DNA from: an uncultured Clostridium sp.
GTDB lineage: Bacteria; Bacillota; Clostridia; Lachnospirales; Lachnospiraceae
Direction of reading: 5' to 3'
Assembly (NCBI GenBank): GCA_947643685.1
Contig: CANRXD010000055.1
Coordinates: 1 to 8,316 of the forward strand
DNA length: 8,316 nucleotides
A program made the translations under genes and the position numbers. The notes under the pieces were generated by a model. The model did not search any database. It was not told where the DNA came from and worked only from the letters and a program-made list of their open reading frames with translations. Below, piece by piece: positions 1-6,171 of the stretch (position 1 is the first letter of the stretch; every line of letters begins with the position of its first letter).

Positions 1-1009
1 AATTGAACTGCACGGTGGCTGTTTTCCAGTCACTCAGTTCAAAACGGGTAGCAGGCAATGGTGCCAGCAATGGTTTTTCTTCCCCAAGAAATAAGCTTCG
101 CCGACTACCCTCTTTTTTCTGAAAGAGCCTTTGGTTGAACAGTTCGAGTTTATCTCTGATCGCACGGTTTAATTCGACAAGAGAAAAGAACTGTTCATCC
201 CGAAGTGCTGCTGTGATCCAGGTAGATATGTTTCCTACCGTTCCTTCCGCATTCGGCTTATCCTTGGGTGCCCTGACACGCGCCGGAATAATAGCGGTAC
301 CATAGTGTTCGGCCATTTCCTGATAGGTTTCATTGATTTGTTGGTCCTTAAATCCACCATTATGGACAACTGCAGTTTTGCAGTTATCCGGTACAAGTAT
401 CCTGGCAACACCGCCAAAATATTCATACATATGGATATGGGCATTGATCCATGATTTCTGCTTCATATCCATATATGCTTCCACATATGCATACTGGCTG
501 TAAGTCATCACACCAACAAATATGTAGGCTTTGATGATTTCTCCTGTATCCGGATCGATGATCGTTGCCGGATCCCCTGCCCAGTCTACTTCAACCTGTT
601 CGCCGGGTTTGCGGTTGATATGCATGGTAGCGCGTCGTTTCTGCTCATCCTGCTGGATGTGATAGCAGAACTGGGAATACATGAGCGGTTCCTCACCATT
701 CGCACGGCAGTCCTCCATGTATTCTGTCCACAGAAGCTTTTTACTGACTCCATTGCGGAGCAGCTCCTTATGGATGTAATTGTAGTCAGGCATACGCTTG
801 TTAGGTGATACCATGTTCTCCTTAGAGAACATGAGCCTTTGAAGTTCTGTGTCGGTCATTGCTTCATCAAGCGGCCATGAAAGTTTTAATTCTCTGGCAC
901 GTTTCTGAACCTTGACGACAGTTTTCTGTGCGACACCACAGCTGGCCATGATATCGCGTTGTGAGAATCCCAGTCCGGTAAGGCGAATGATTTCTCTGTA
1001 CTTGGTCAT
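1..1009 (-). CDS. istA: IS21-family transposase IstA, N-terminal 336 residues (3' end beyond window)
   Basis: IstA is the DDE/RNase H-fold transposase of IS21-family elements. It binds the IS ends and, with the ATPase IstB, cuts and joins DNA. Translating the minus strand from ATG at 1009 gives 336 uninterrupted codons to the left edge. Residues about 1-42 form a helix-turn-helix (LTGLGFSQRDIMASCGV, then QKTVVKVQ). The integrase-core domain follows, with the first Asp in VEVDWAGD (D142), the second in VPDNCKTAV (D208) and the Glu in KPNAEGTVG (E255), so the catalytic triad is intact. IstA proteins are usually around 400-500 residues, so roughly the last quarter is missing only because the window ends. 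The start is supported by a perfect AAGGAGGT 7 nt upstream. There is no frameshift or internal stop, so the visible part could be functional. It is divergent from the phage operon. Confidence 0.95.
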   Translation of the reverse strand, partial: MTKYREIIRLTGLGFSQRDIMASCGVAQKTVVKVQKRARELKLSWPLDEAMTDTELQRLMFSKENMVSPNKRMPDYNYIHKELLRNGVSKKLLWTEYMEDCRANGEEPLMYSQFCYHIQQDEQKRRATMHINRKPGEQVEVDWAGDPATIIDPDTGEIIKAYIFVGVMTYSQYAYVEAYMDMKQKSWINAHIHMYEYFGGVARILVPDNCKTAVVHNGGFKDQQINETYQEMAEHYGTAIIPARVRAPKDKPNAEGTVGNISTWITAALRDEQFFSLVELNRAIRDKLELFNQRLFQKKEGSRRSLFLGEEKPLLAPLPATRFELSDWKTATVQFN

Positions 1010-1016
1010 AATCGTG

Positions 1017-1024
1017 ACCTCCTT
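1017..1024 (-). promoter_or_regulatory. Strong ribosome binding site of istA
   Basis: The minus strand reads AAGGAGGT, a full match to the anti-Shine-Dalgarno core, 7 nt before the istA ATG at 1009. Its first four bases (AAGG, 1021-1024) lie within one arm of the 11-bp inverted repeat at 1021-1066, so the site could be partly masked in transcripts that also contain the other arm. Confidence 0.85.
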
Positions 1025-1066
1025 ATAATGAATTTACACCAACTGGTGCATGGACTCATTATAAGG
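1021..1066. repeat. Perfect 11-bp inverted repeat with a nested hairpin in the istA leader
   Basis: The arms CCTTATAATGA (1021-1031) and TCATTATAAGG (1056-1066) are exact reverse complements. Inside the 24-nt loop sits a second inverted repeat, CACCA (1037-1041), AC, TGGTG (1044-1048). In RNA read leftwards, the arm nearer istA overlaps the start of its Shine-Dalgarno sequence. Read rightwards, the hairpin is followed by five T residues (1067-1071), so it also has the outline of a weak intrinsic terminator towards terS. The repeat is certain; the roles are inferred. Confidence 0.8.
1058..1063 (-). promoter_or_regulatory. Candidate -10 box of an istA promoter
   Basis: The minus strand has a perfect TATAAT here, which would place a transcription start near 1050 and leave a leader of about 40 nt before the istA ATG. 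No convincing TTGACA-like -35 is visible at the usual spacing (the corresponding position reads AATCGC), so the promoter call rests on the -10 box and its position only. The same bases form part of the inverted-repeat arm. Confidence 0.4.
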
Positions 1067-1135
1067 TTTTTATAGATAAAGCGATTTCCTTTTTAACGGA
1101 AACGCGATTTCCGACTAAACGGATTGATGATTTCC
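1067..1135. repeat. Three 23-bp repeats at the IS end (likely transposase-binding sites)
   Basis: The box gatttcc occurs at 1083-1089, 1106-1112 and 1129-1135, exactly 23 bp apart each time. The full 23-bp units (1067-1089, 1090-1112, 1113-1135) are degenerate copies. Units 1 and 2 share the TTTTTA start and the GCGATTTCC end, and units 2 and 3 share AACGGA at the same offset. An array of short, regularly spaced repeats inside the terminus is a known IS21-family feature, where IstA binds. The spacing of just over two helical turns would place the sites on nearly the same DNA face. Confidence 0.75.
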
Positions 1136-1148
1136 ATACGCCGGACAG

Positions 1149-1712
1149 GTGATGGATTTCACCCCGGATTATTCAGTAAGTTTGACAGTAAATCAAAAAG
1201 AATTGGCTCAATGTTTAGGAATCAGTTCGCGAAGAGTCCGACAATTAAGGGAAGAAGGGCTTTTTAAAATTCATCAGGAAACGAAGGGTTACAATCTGGA
1301 AAAGTGCATACAGGAATATATTGATTACAAGGTAAATGCGGAAACGGGAAGGCGGGCATCCATATCAAAAGAGGAAGTCCAGGCAGAGCACGAGGAAGTG
1401 AAGAAGCAGATTTCCCTTTTAAAGCTTAGGAAGCTGCGGCGGGAGCTTCATGAGGCTTCCGATGTGGAGGCATTTCTGACAGATATGTTAATTCGTTTCA
1501 AAAATCATCTTTTAGAGGTTCCGGCAAAACTGGCGATGCAGATTTCCGGTGAGACGGATGTAAATTCTATGATTCAGGTTATTAAGAAAGAGATGCTTTC
1601 TGTTTTAGAAGAATTGTCTAACTATGATCCGGAAGAAATTGATGGAATCCCAGAGAAAGGAGAGGAAAGTGATTATGAAGAGGAATTAGATGATGAGGGG
1701 GAATTGGATTGA
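1149..1712 (+). CDS. terS: Phage terminase small subunit (Nu1-like, DNA-binding)
   Basis: The small terminase subunit recognises the phage packaging site and delivers the large subunit to DNA. The 187-residue product has an N-terminal winged-helix/helix-turn-helix segment (residues about 13-40: LTVNQKELAQCLGISSRRVRQL, then REEGLF) of the kind in lambda Nu1. A charged helical, probably coiled-coil stretch follows (about 73-103), then an amphipathic helical region, and finally a very acidic tail (about 162-187) that abuts the large-subunit gene. Its last four bases overlap terL, which supports coupled translation and the assignment. The start is uncertain: GTG at 1149 and ATG at 1152 are adjacent and neither has a good Shine-Dalgarno sequence. 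The frame is open only back to a stop at 1128-1130 inside the IS end. Because the HTH begins so early, little or none of the protein seems to be missing. Confidence 0.82.
   Translation: MMDFTPDYSVSLTVNQKELAQCLGISSRRVRQLREEGLFKIHQETKGYNLEKCIQEYIDYKVNAETGRRASISKEEVQAEHEEVKKQISLLKLRKLRRELHEASDVEAFLTDMLIRFKNHLLEVPAKLAMQISGETDVNSMIQVIKKEMLSVLEELSNYDPEEIDGIPEKGEESDYEEELDDEGELD
1695..1701 (+). promoter_or_regulatory. Ribosome binding site supporting a TTG start for terL
   Basis: GAGGGGG lies 7 nt before the TTG at 1709. The next in-frame ATG (codon 24) lacks a site this good and would remove a basic N-terminal stretch, so the TTG start overlapping the terS stop is preferred. Confidence 0.6.
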
Positions 1713-3553
1713 CACAACGCAGCAGGAACCGAAGGAAGACTGCAGCTCTGTTTCGACGGACAGTAAAAAAAATATTAATGGTTCAGGAGGAAATAACAGT
1801 AAGCGAATGGGCGGAGAAATACCGTGTGTTGGATGAGAGCAGCAACCTGTCTGGCCGATGGTCAAACTCTATCACTCCATATTTGATAGGAATAATGGAT
1901 ACGATGAATCTGTCTTATGTTCGTGAGATTTATCTGTGTAAAGGGGCCCAGCTTGGAGGAACAGAGGCATTAATTAACATGCTCTGCTATCTGGTCAGTG
2001 AGGAACCGGGACCGGCGATGATCGTATACCCATCGGATGATCTGGCTAAAGATATTTCTAACGATAAACTAAAGCCGGCGTTCCGGCTGATCCCGAGAGT
2101 CAAAAAACAGTTTTATGAAAATCAGTCGAAGGAATTGCGGTTAAAATTCAAAAACATGGTCATTTATCTGCGCGGAGCCGGTTCACCTTCAAAACTGGCG
2201 GCCAAAGCAATAAAATATTTGTTTTTCGATGAAATTGATAAGATGGGCGGAGCATCCAAAAAGGAGGCTTCGCCTTACAATTTGGCCATGGAGCGTATCA
2301 AGACTTATAAGTCACAAAGTAAGGTCTATGCGTGTTCCACCCCTACATTAAAAACGAATTATATCTGGAAACTTCATGATGGGGCTGACGAAGTACGGGA
2401 ATATTTTGTACCATGTCCATATTGCAAAGAAATGCAGATTCTTGACTTCCATCAGATTAAATTTGTGGAGGATCCGGAAAAGAAAATGTCCCCCTATGAG
2501 CGGGCAAAAACATCCCAGTATGTCTGCCCTGAATGCGGCTGTGTAATTCCGGACAAGGATAAGCCATGGATGCTGCGGAACGGAGAATGGCGTGCTGTAA
2601 AAAAGAGAGGGGTGGGAAATCCAAAAACAATAGGATTCCGAATCAGCTCCCTTTATAGTCTTTTCGTGAACTGGGCTGATGTTGCAGAGGAGTTTCTAAA
2701 ATCAAAAGACGATCCGGAAATGTTCCAGAACTTCGTAAACAGCTGGCTTGCAGAAGCGTGGGAGGATACAAAGCTTAAGACTTCTGCGGATTTGGTGAAA
2801 GACCGCCAGACAGGATATGAGGAATTTGAGGTGCCGGATTGGGCGATAGAACTGACTGGAGGGATTGATGTCCAGGAGACTTCCGTGTACTGGGTTATCC
2901 GCGCATGGGGAGAACACTGGACAAGTCAGTTGATTGCCAGAGGCCAGGAGACCGATTTGTGGCGGGCTGATGAAATTATGAATCTGCAATATGAAAAGCG
3001 GGATGGGACGAAAATGTCCCCTTCGCTTGTTTTGGTGGATTCCAGTGATCAGACCGATATGGTTTACAATTTCTGTGCAGATACATCGGAGTATACGCTG
3101 CCATGCAAGGGTGCAAGCCAACAGATGGAGGCGGACTATCGGATAAGCACCATCAATAAGGCTGGTTCCAAAGCCCAGGGAAGTCCTCTGGTGAAGGTGG
3201 ACACTGGAAAATACAAAGACAGGATCGCGGCCAGAATGCAGAGGAAGAATGGAAACGGCTCCTGGATGGTTTTTCAGGGAATTGATGAAGAGTATGCCAA
3301 ACAGGTGACAGCAGAGCATAAAATCAATGAACGTCAAGCCAATGGGCGTATTATTCAGAAATGGGTGCCAAAGACAGCACATATAGATAATCATTATCTG
3401 GATGCGGAAGTGTATGCCATGACTGCAGCAGATATCCGGGGCGCAAGAATTTGGCATCTGGAAAAATATGAGCCGCCTGCTCTACCAAAGAAGGAACCGG
3501 AATCAGCAGAGGAACAATGGATACAGGAGAATGAACTGGAAGGATGGATGTGA
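1709..3553 (+). CDS. terL: Phage terminase large subunit, GpA family
   Basis: This is the packaging motor: an ATPase that pumps DNA through the portal, joined to a nuclease that cuts concatemers. The length (614 residues) and motifs fit the lambda gpA family. The N-terminal ATPase has a P-loop-like CKGAQLGGTE (77-86), with the lysine displaced forward as in lambda gpA. Walker B is IKYLFFDEIDK (168-178), with D174/E175, and the coupling motif is YACSTPT (207-213). A zinc-ribbon-like insertion has CPYC (236-239) and CPECGC (273-278). The C-terminal nuclease shows candidate metal-binding acids at D387 (GGIDVQ), D444 (VLVDSSD) and D560/D565 (HIDNHYLDAE). The start is TTG, overlapping terS by 4 nt, and the stop is followed almost immediately by the next gene. 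GpA-type enzymes are typical of cos-packaging phages. No disabling change is visible. Confidence 0.95.
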   Translation: MTQRSRNRRKTAALFRRTVKKILMVQEEITVSEWAEKYRVLDESSNLSGRWSNSITPYLIGIMDTMNLSYVREIYLCKGAQLGGTEALINMLCYLVSEEPGPAMIVYPSDDLAKDISNDKLKPAFRLIPRVKKQFYENQSKELRLKFKNMVIYLRGAGSPSKLAAKAIKYLFFDEIDKMGGASKKEASPYNLAMERIKTYKSQSKVYACSTPTLKTNYIWKLHDGADEVREYFVPCPYCKEMQILDFHQIKFVEDPEKKMSPYERAKTSQYVCPECGCVIPDKDKPWMLRNGEWRAVKKRGVGNPKTIGFRISSLYSLFVNWADVAEEFLKSKDDPEMFQNFVNSWLAEAWEDTKLKTSADLVKDRQTGYEEFEVPDWAIELTGGIDVQETSVYWVIRAWGEHWTSQLIARGQETDLWRADEIMNLQYEKRDGTKMSPSLVLVDSSDQTDMVYNFCADTSEYTLPCKGASQQMEADYRISTINKAGSKAQGSPLVKVDTGKYKDRIAARMQRKNGNGSWMVFQGIDEEYAKQVTAEHKINERQANGRIIQKWVPKTAHIDNHYLDAEVYAMTAADIRGARIWHLEKYEPPALPKKEPESAEEQWIQENELEGWM

Positions 3554-3554
3554 A

Positions 3555-3800
3555 ATGGTAACAGATAACAAGACTACATATGAAACACCAGAGGAGCAGC
3601 TGAAAAATGTCAACGATGCAATTTTCAAAATTATGGTTGGAGGTCAGAGTTATAAAATCGGTACCCGGTCGCTGACCCGGGCGGACCTGTCAACATTAAT
3701 AGCAGAACGAAACCGGTTGGAGGCACAGCTTCAGGGAGATGGGACCTCACTGTTAGCTGGTGCTTATGCTGCCGATTTTGGTCCGGATAACAGGAGATAG
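3555..3800 (+). CDS. gpW-like / DUF6148 head-tail joining protein
   Basis: Small 81-residue protein between terminase and portal, the position of lambda W. The core AIFKIMVGGQSYKIGTRS, then LTRADLSTLIAERNRLEAQL (residues about 22-58), shows the helix, beta-hairpin, helix layout of gpW and the GQSY.IG.RSLTRA pattern of the DUF6148 family. gpW plugs the portal after packaging and prepares the head for tail attachment, so a similar role is inferred. The frame is open from 3468 inside terL, but the true start is taken as ATG 3555, one base after the terL stop, with GGAAGGA about 10 nt upstream. The last 20 residues (GDGTSLLAGAYAADFGPDNR plus a final R) look disordered. The exact family name is less certain than the structural role. 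Confidence 0.75.
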   Translation: MVTDNKTTYETPEEQLKNVNDAIFKIMVGGQSYKIGTRSLTRADLSTLIAERNRLEAQLQGDGTSLLAGAYAADFGPDNRR

Positions 3801-3802
3801 AA

Positions 3803-5302
3803 ATGAAACTGAATGTTATTGACCAATTCATTGGGTACATTAATCCGAAGTGGGGAGCCATTCGTGCCAAGTGGAGAAATGACTATGAGTATCAGCGTGG
3901 GAATTATGACGCCAGCGATACCGGAAGACTGCAGAGCCAGTGGAATACGTTAAATCAGTCGGCGGAATTTACAGATCGTTATGAGAGAGACCGGATCTGT
4001 GCAAGGGCCAGGGACCTGGAAAGAAATTCTGATACCATGAACGCTGTCCTCCGGGCATACCGGCGGAATGTAATCGGAAGCGGTCTGCAGGTTCGTGTGA
4101 CAACACAGGATGGCGAGATTAATTCAACCCTGGAACAGATGTGGACGAAATGGTGTAAGAGAATCAATTGCGATGTGACAGGGCAGCAGTCATTTACTCA
4201 GCTTGTGCGGATGTGCATACAGCGAAAAATCACGGACGGGGGGATCCTGATTGTAAAAAGATATACAAGGCAGGGCGTTCTTCCCCTGCAGCTTCAGGTG
4301 CTGGAAGTGGACGAACTGGATAATACGCAGCTCCTACCAAAAAAGAGTGAAAATAAAGTGGTTGGCGGTATTGAATATAATCGTTTTAACCGTCCAGAAG
4401 GATATTGGATCCGGCAATATTCTATTGATGGATATGCAGAGAAAGAAGCCGCCTACATAGGGGCAAAAGATGTTGTATTCTATTTTTCAAAAAAGCGGCC
4501 ATCGCAGATTCGCGAGATTTCTGATCTGAGTCCATCTCTGACCAGGGTTAAGGACATGAATGAATTTATGTCAGCAGTGACCATTAAAGAAAAAATTGCT
4601 GCTTGTCTGGCTGTGTTCATAAAAAGGCTGAATCCATCAGGAACCCTGGGAAGAGGGCCACGGACAGGGCCGGAAGTGACCTATGAGGGGAAGCGCATCG
4701 TTCCAGGTATGATTATGGAAATGAATGCCGGAGATGAGGCACAGATGTTAAATCCGGCCGGCCAGGGAACGGATGCAACCTCTTTTATCAAGACGTTGCA
4801 GAGGATCATATCTTCTTCAAACGGACTGTCATATGAAGCCACTTCCAGGGATATGTCTGAAACCAATTACGCCTCAGCCAGACAATCCATGATCGAGGAT
4901 GATCTGACATATGACGAGGAGAAGGAGATCCTGATTGAGAATTTCCTTGATGAAATCTATGAGTCATTTGTTATTTCGTGCTGGCTGAAAGGTGTGATTT
5001 CTCCTGTGGATTTCTGGGAGAATACTGAAAGCTATCTCTCCCATGAGTGGGTGGTAAAACCAAAACGATGGATTGATCCGTACAAAGAGGCAAATGCCAA
5101 TGGCGTCGCCTTAAAGACCGGACAGAAAACATTCCAGCAGATTTGCGCGGAGAATGGCCGGGACTGGAAGAAAGTAGTTGATGAAATGGCAGAGGCAAAA
5201 GAATATGCAGCGGAAAAAGGGATTGACCTGCTGTCCATGATAACCGGAACGGCCGTTGACACAAATGTGAAGGAGGAGAGCAATGGAGAAAATGAAGAAT
5301 AG
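3803..5302 (+). CDS. Phage portal protein, lambda family (Phage_portal_2 type)
   Basis: The portal is the dodecameric ring at one capsid vertex through which DNA enters and leaves and on which the head assembles. The product has 499 residues, close to lambda gpB (533). Diagnostic features include the early YEYQRGNYDASDTGRL segment. This is followed by the conserved block RARDLERNSDTMNAVLRAYR (about 67-86) with VIGSGLQV (90-97), which matches the R.RdL.RN...a...vVG.G pattern of this family. Later come helical stem and crown regions and an acidic C-terminal tail (VKEESNGENEE). The start is ATG 3803, with AGGAG 6 nt upstream, 2 nt after the previous stop. The 3' end overlaps the protease gene by 20 nt, indicating coupled translation. 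Confidence 0.94.
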   Translation: MKLNVIDQFIGYINPKWGAIRAKWRNDYEYQRGNYDASDTGRLQSQWNTLNQSAEFTDRYERDRICARARDLERNSDTMNAVLRAYRRNVIGSGLQVRVTTQDGEINSTLEQMWTKWCKRINCDVTGQQSFTQLVRMCIQRKITDGGILIVKRYTRQGVLPLQLQVLEVDELDNTQLLPKKSENKVVGGIEYNRFNRPEGYWIRQYSIDGYAEKEAAYIGAKDVVFYFSKKRPSQIREISDLSPSLTRVKDMNEFMSAVTIKEKIAACLAVFIKRLNPSGTLGRGPRTGPEVTYEGKRIVPGMIMEMNAGDEAQMLNPAGQGTDATSFIKTLQRIISSSNGLSYEATSRDMSETNYASARQSMIEDDLTYDEEKEILIENFLDEIYESFVISCWLKGVISPVDFWENTESYLSHEWVVKPKRWIDPYKEANANGVALKTGQKTFQQICAENGRDWKKVVDEMAEAKEYAAEKGIDLLSMITGTAVDTNVKEESNGENEE

Positions 5303-5933
5303 AGACCATCCCATGTGGAAAAACCCGCAGGGAGAGAATGATTTCCAGCCGAAGAGGTTTATGGAAGCCGGGATCCGGACTCTGGAAGGGGAAGGAAATG
5401 AGAGGAAATTTGAACTTTCTTTTTCGTCAGAAGAGCCTTATGGAAGGTGGTTCGGATCAGAAATTCTGGATCATACGCAGGGATGCATGGATCTTACGAG
5501 ACTGAATGCGATCGGTGTACTTTTGTTCAATCATAATACGAACAAAGTGCTGGGAAAGGTCGTGAAAGCATGGAACCAGGATGGAAGGGGCTATGCAGAA
5601 ATTGAGTTTGATGATGATGAAGAGTCGGAAATTATCAGAAAGAAGGTGGCGAAAGGCACATTAAAAGGCGTTTCTGTCCGATATAGCGTGGATACCTGGG
5701 AGGAGGTGATGGCAGGGAAAAAGTCTTCTGATGGACGGTTTACGGGGCCTTGTTATATTGCCAAAAAGTGGACGCCATTGGAGATCAGTGTGGTATCAGT
5801 ACCGGCGGATCCGACTGTCGGGGTGGGGCGCAGCCAGGATGGATGGCAGGATGGTTTAGATATGCCTTCCCTGCAGGAACGAATGATTCAGGTAAATGAA
5901 AATATGGTGAAGGGAGGTTTTTTAGGTGAATAA
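5283..5933 (+). CDS. Prohead (capsid maturation) protease, U35/HK97-like
   Basis: This serine protease is packed in the procapsid and removes scaffold or capsid N-terminal segments before expansion. The 216-residue product has the family's expected catalytic pair: H84 in LLFNHNTNKVLGKV and S131 in LKGVSVRYSV. The third residue may be E167 in TPLEISVVSVPADP, the conserved closing motif. The stretch ERKFELSFSSEEPYGRWFGSEIL resembles the opening of protease domains found fused to major capsid proteins in other phages, but here the protease is a separate gene. About 35 polar residues precede the fold. Start ATG 5283 lies inside the portal 3' end and has AGGAGG 6 nt upstream. The 3' end overlaps the next small gene by 8 nt. 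Confidence 0.9.
   Translation: MEKMKNRDHPMWKNPQGENDFQPKRFMEAGIRTLEGEGNERKFELSFSSEEPYGRWFGSEILDHTQGCMDLTRLNAIGVLLFNHNTNKVLGKVVKAWNQDGRGYAEIEFDDDEESEIIRKKVAKGTLKGVSVRYSVDTWEEVMAGKKSSDGRFTGPCYIAKKWTPLEISVVSVPADPTVGVGRSQDGWQDGLDMPSLQERMIQVNENMVKGGFLGE
5911..5918 (+). promoter_or_regulatory. Ribosome binding site supporting the GTG start of the 75-residue protein
   Basis: AGGGAGGT lies at 5911-5918, 7 nt before GTG 5926. It is the main reason to accept a short gene that starts inside the end of the protease gene with a non-ATG codon. Confidence 0.65.
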
Positions 5934-6153
5934 TCTGGAACAGAGCATGAAAGCAGTAGCCGCGGCCCTGACCGGGAAAGGTGCAGATACAATTCCTGAC
6001 AAACTGGAAGATATCTGCTTTTTTATTGCGGAAAATTTAAAAGGCGGTTTTGTAACGCCTGTGGAAGCCCCGGCAGATTTGACAGCTGCGCCAACGCAGG
6101 GGGATTTTAATGGATTAATTGCAAAGCTGAAGACCGCAGGGATTTTTGAATAA
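5926..6153 (+). CDS. Small structural-module protein with head-fibre-like C-terminal motif (75 aa)
   Basis: I cannot name this gene with certainty. It encodes 75 residues: a helical N-terminal half (about 1-40, including the hydrophobic EDICFFIAENL), a Pro/Ala-rich linker (about 44-57), and the C-terminal motif PTQGDFNGLIAKLKTAGIFE. That ending resembles a short motif (T..dFN.Ll..Lr.AGl) that, as I recall, ends many phage head-fibre and other virion surface proteins. No membrane helix or signal peptide is convincing. A strong ribosome binding site, translational overlap with the protease and location directly before the capsid gene support expression. A capsid-associated accessory or decoration role, or help with assembly, is inferred; it could also be a free-standing linker piece of a formerly fused protease-capsid protein. 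Confidence 0.7.
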   Translation: MNNLEQSMKAVAAALTGKGADTIPDKLEDICFFIAENLKGGFVTPVEAPADLTAAPTQGDFNGLIAKLKTAGIFE

Positions 6154-6171
6154 TGAAGGAGGTATAAGAAC

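Larger units (their letters stand above)
1..1136 (-). mobile_element. IS21-family insertion sequence, istA-proximal part (other end outside window)
   Basis: The segment holds the istA transposase gene reading leftwards and, upstream of it, a terminal region with three copies of a gatttcc box spaced exactly 23 bp apart (1083, 1106, 1129). IS21-family ends are known to carry several short repeated transposase-binding sequences and to terminate in 5'-TG/CA-3'. I place the tip at 1136 because the outermost box is followed by CA there, so the element read from the minus strand begins TGGAAATC. The exact tip is an inference, since the opposite end and the target-site duplication are not in the window. 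The helper ATPase gene istB is expected to the left. The element abuts the phage terminase small-subunit gene and is transcribed away from it. Confidence 0.8.

Noticed and set aside
235..444. 69-codon minus-strand open frame
   Set aside because: Out-of-frame shadow of istA; the istA frame here contains D208 and E255 of the catalytic triad.
620..808. 62-codon plus-strand open frame inside istA
   Set aside because: Antisense to the conserved transposase coding sequence, with no ribosome site or family resemblance.
2702..3457. 251-codon open frame on the minus strand
   Set aside because: It lies wholly inside terL, which has clear motifs on the other strand; the translation is Cys/His/Ile-rich without a recognisable domain and there is no sensible operon context.
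3468..3554. Earlier ATG start for the gpW-like gene, within terL
   Set aside because: It would add 29 residues (MSRLLYQRRNRN...) overlapping the terL end; homologous proteins are about the size obtained from ATG 3555, which also has an upstream ribosome site.
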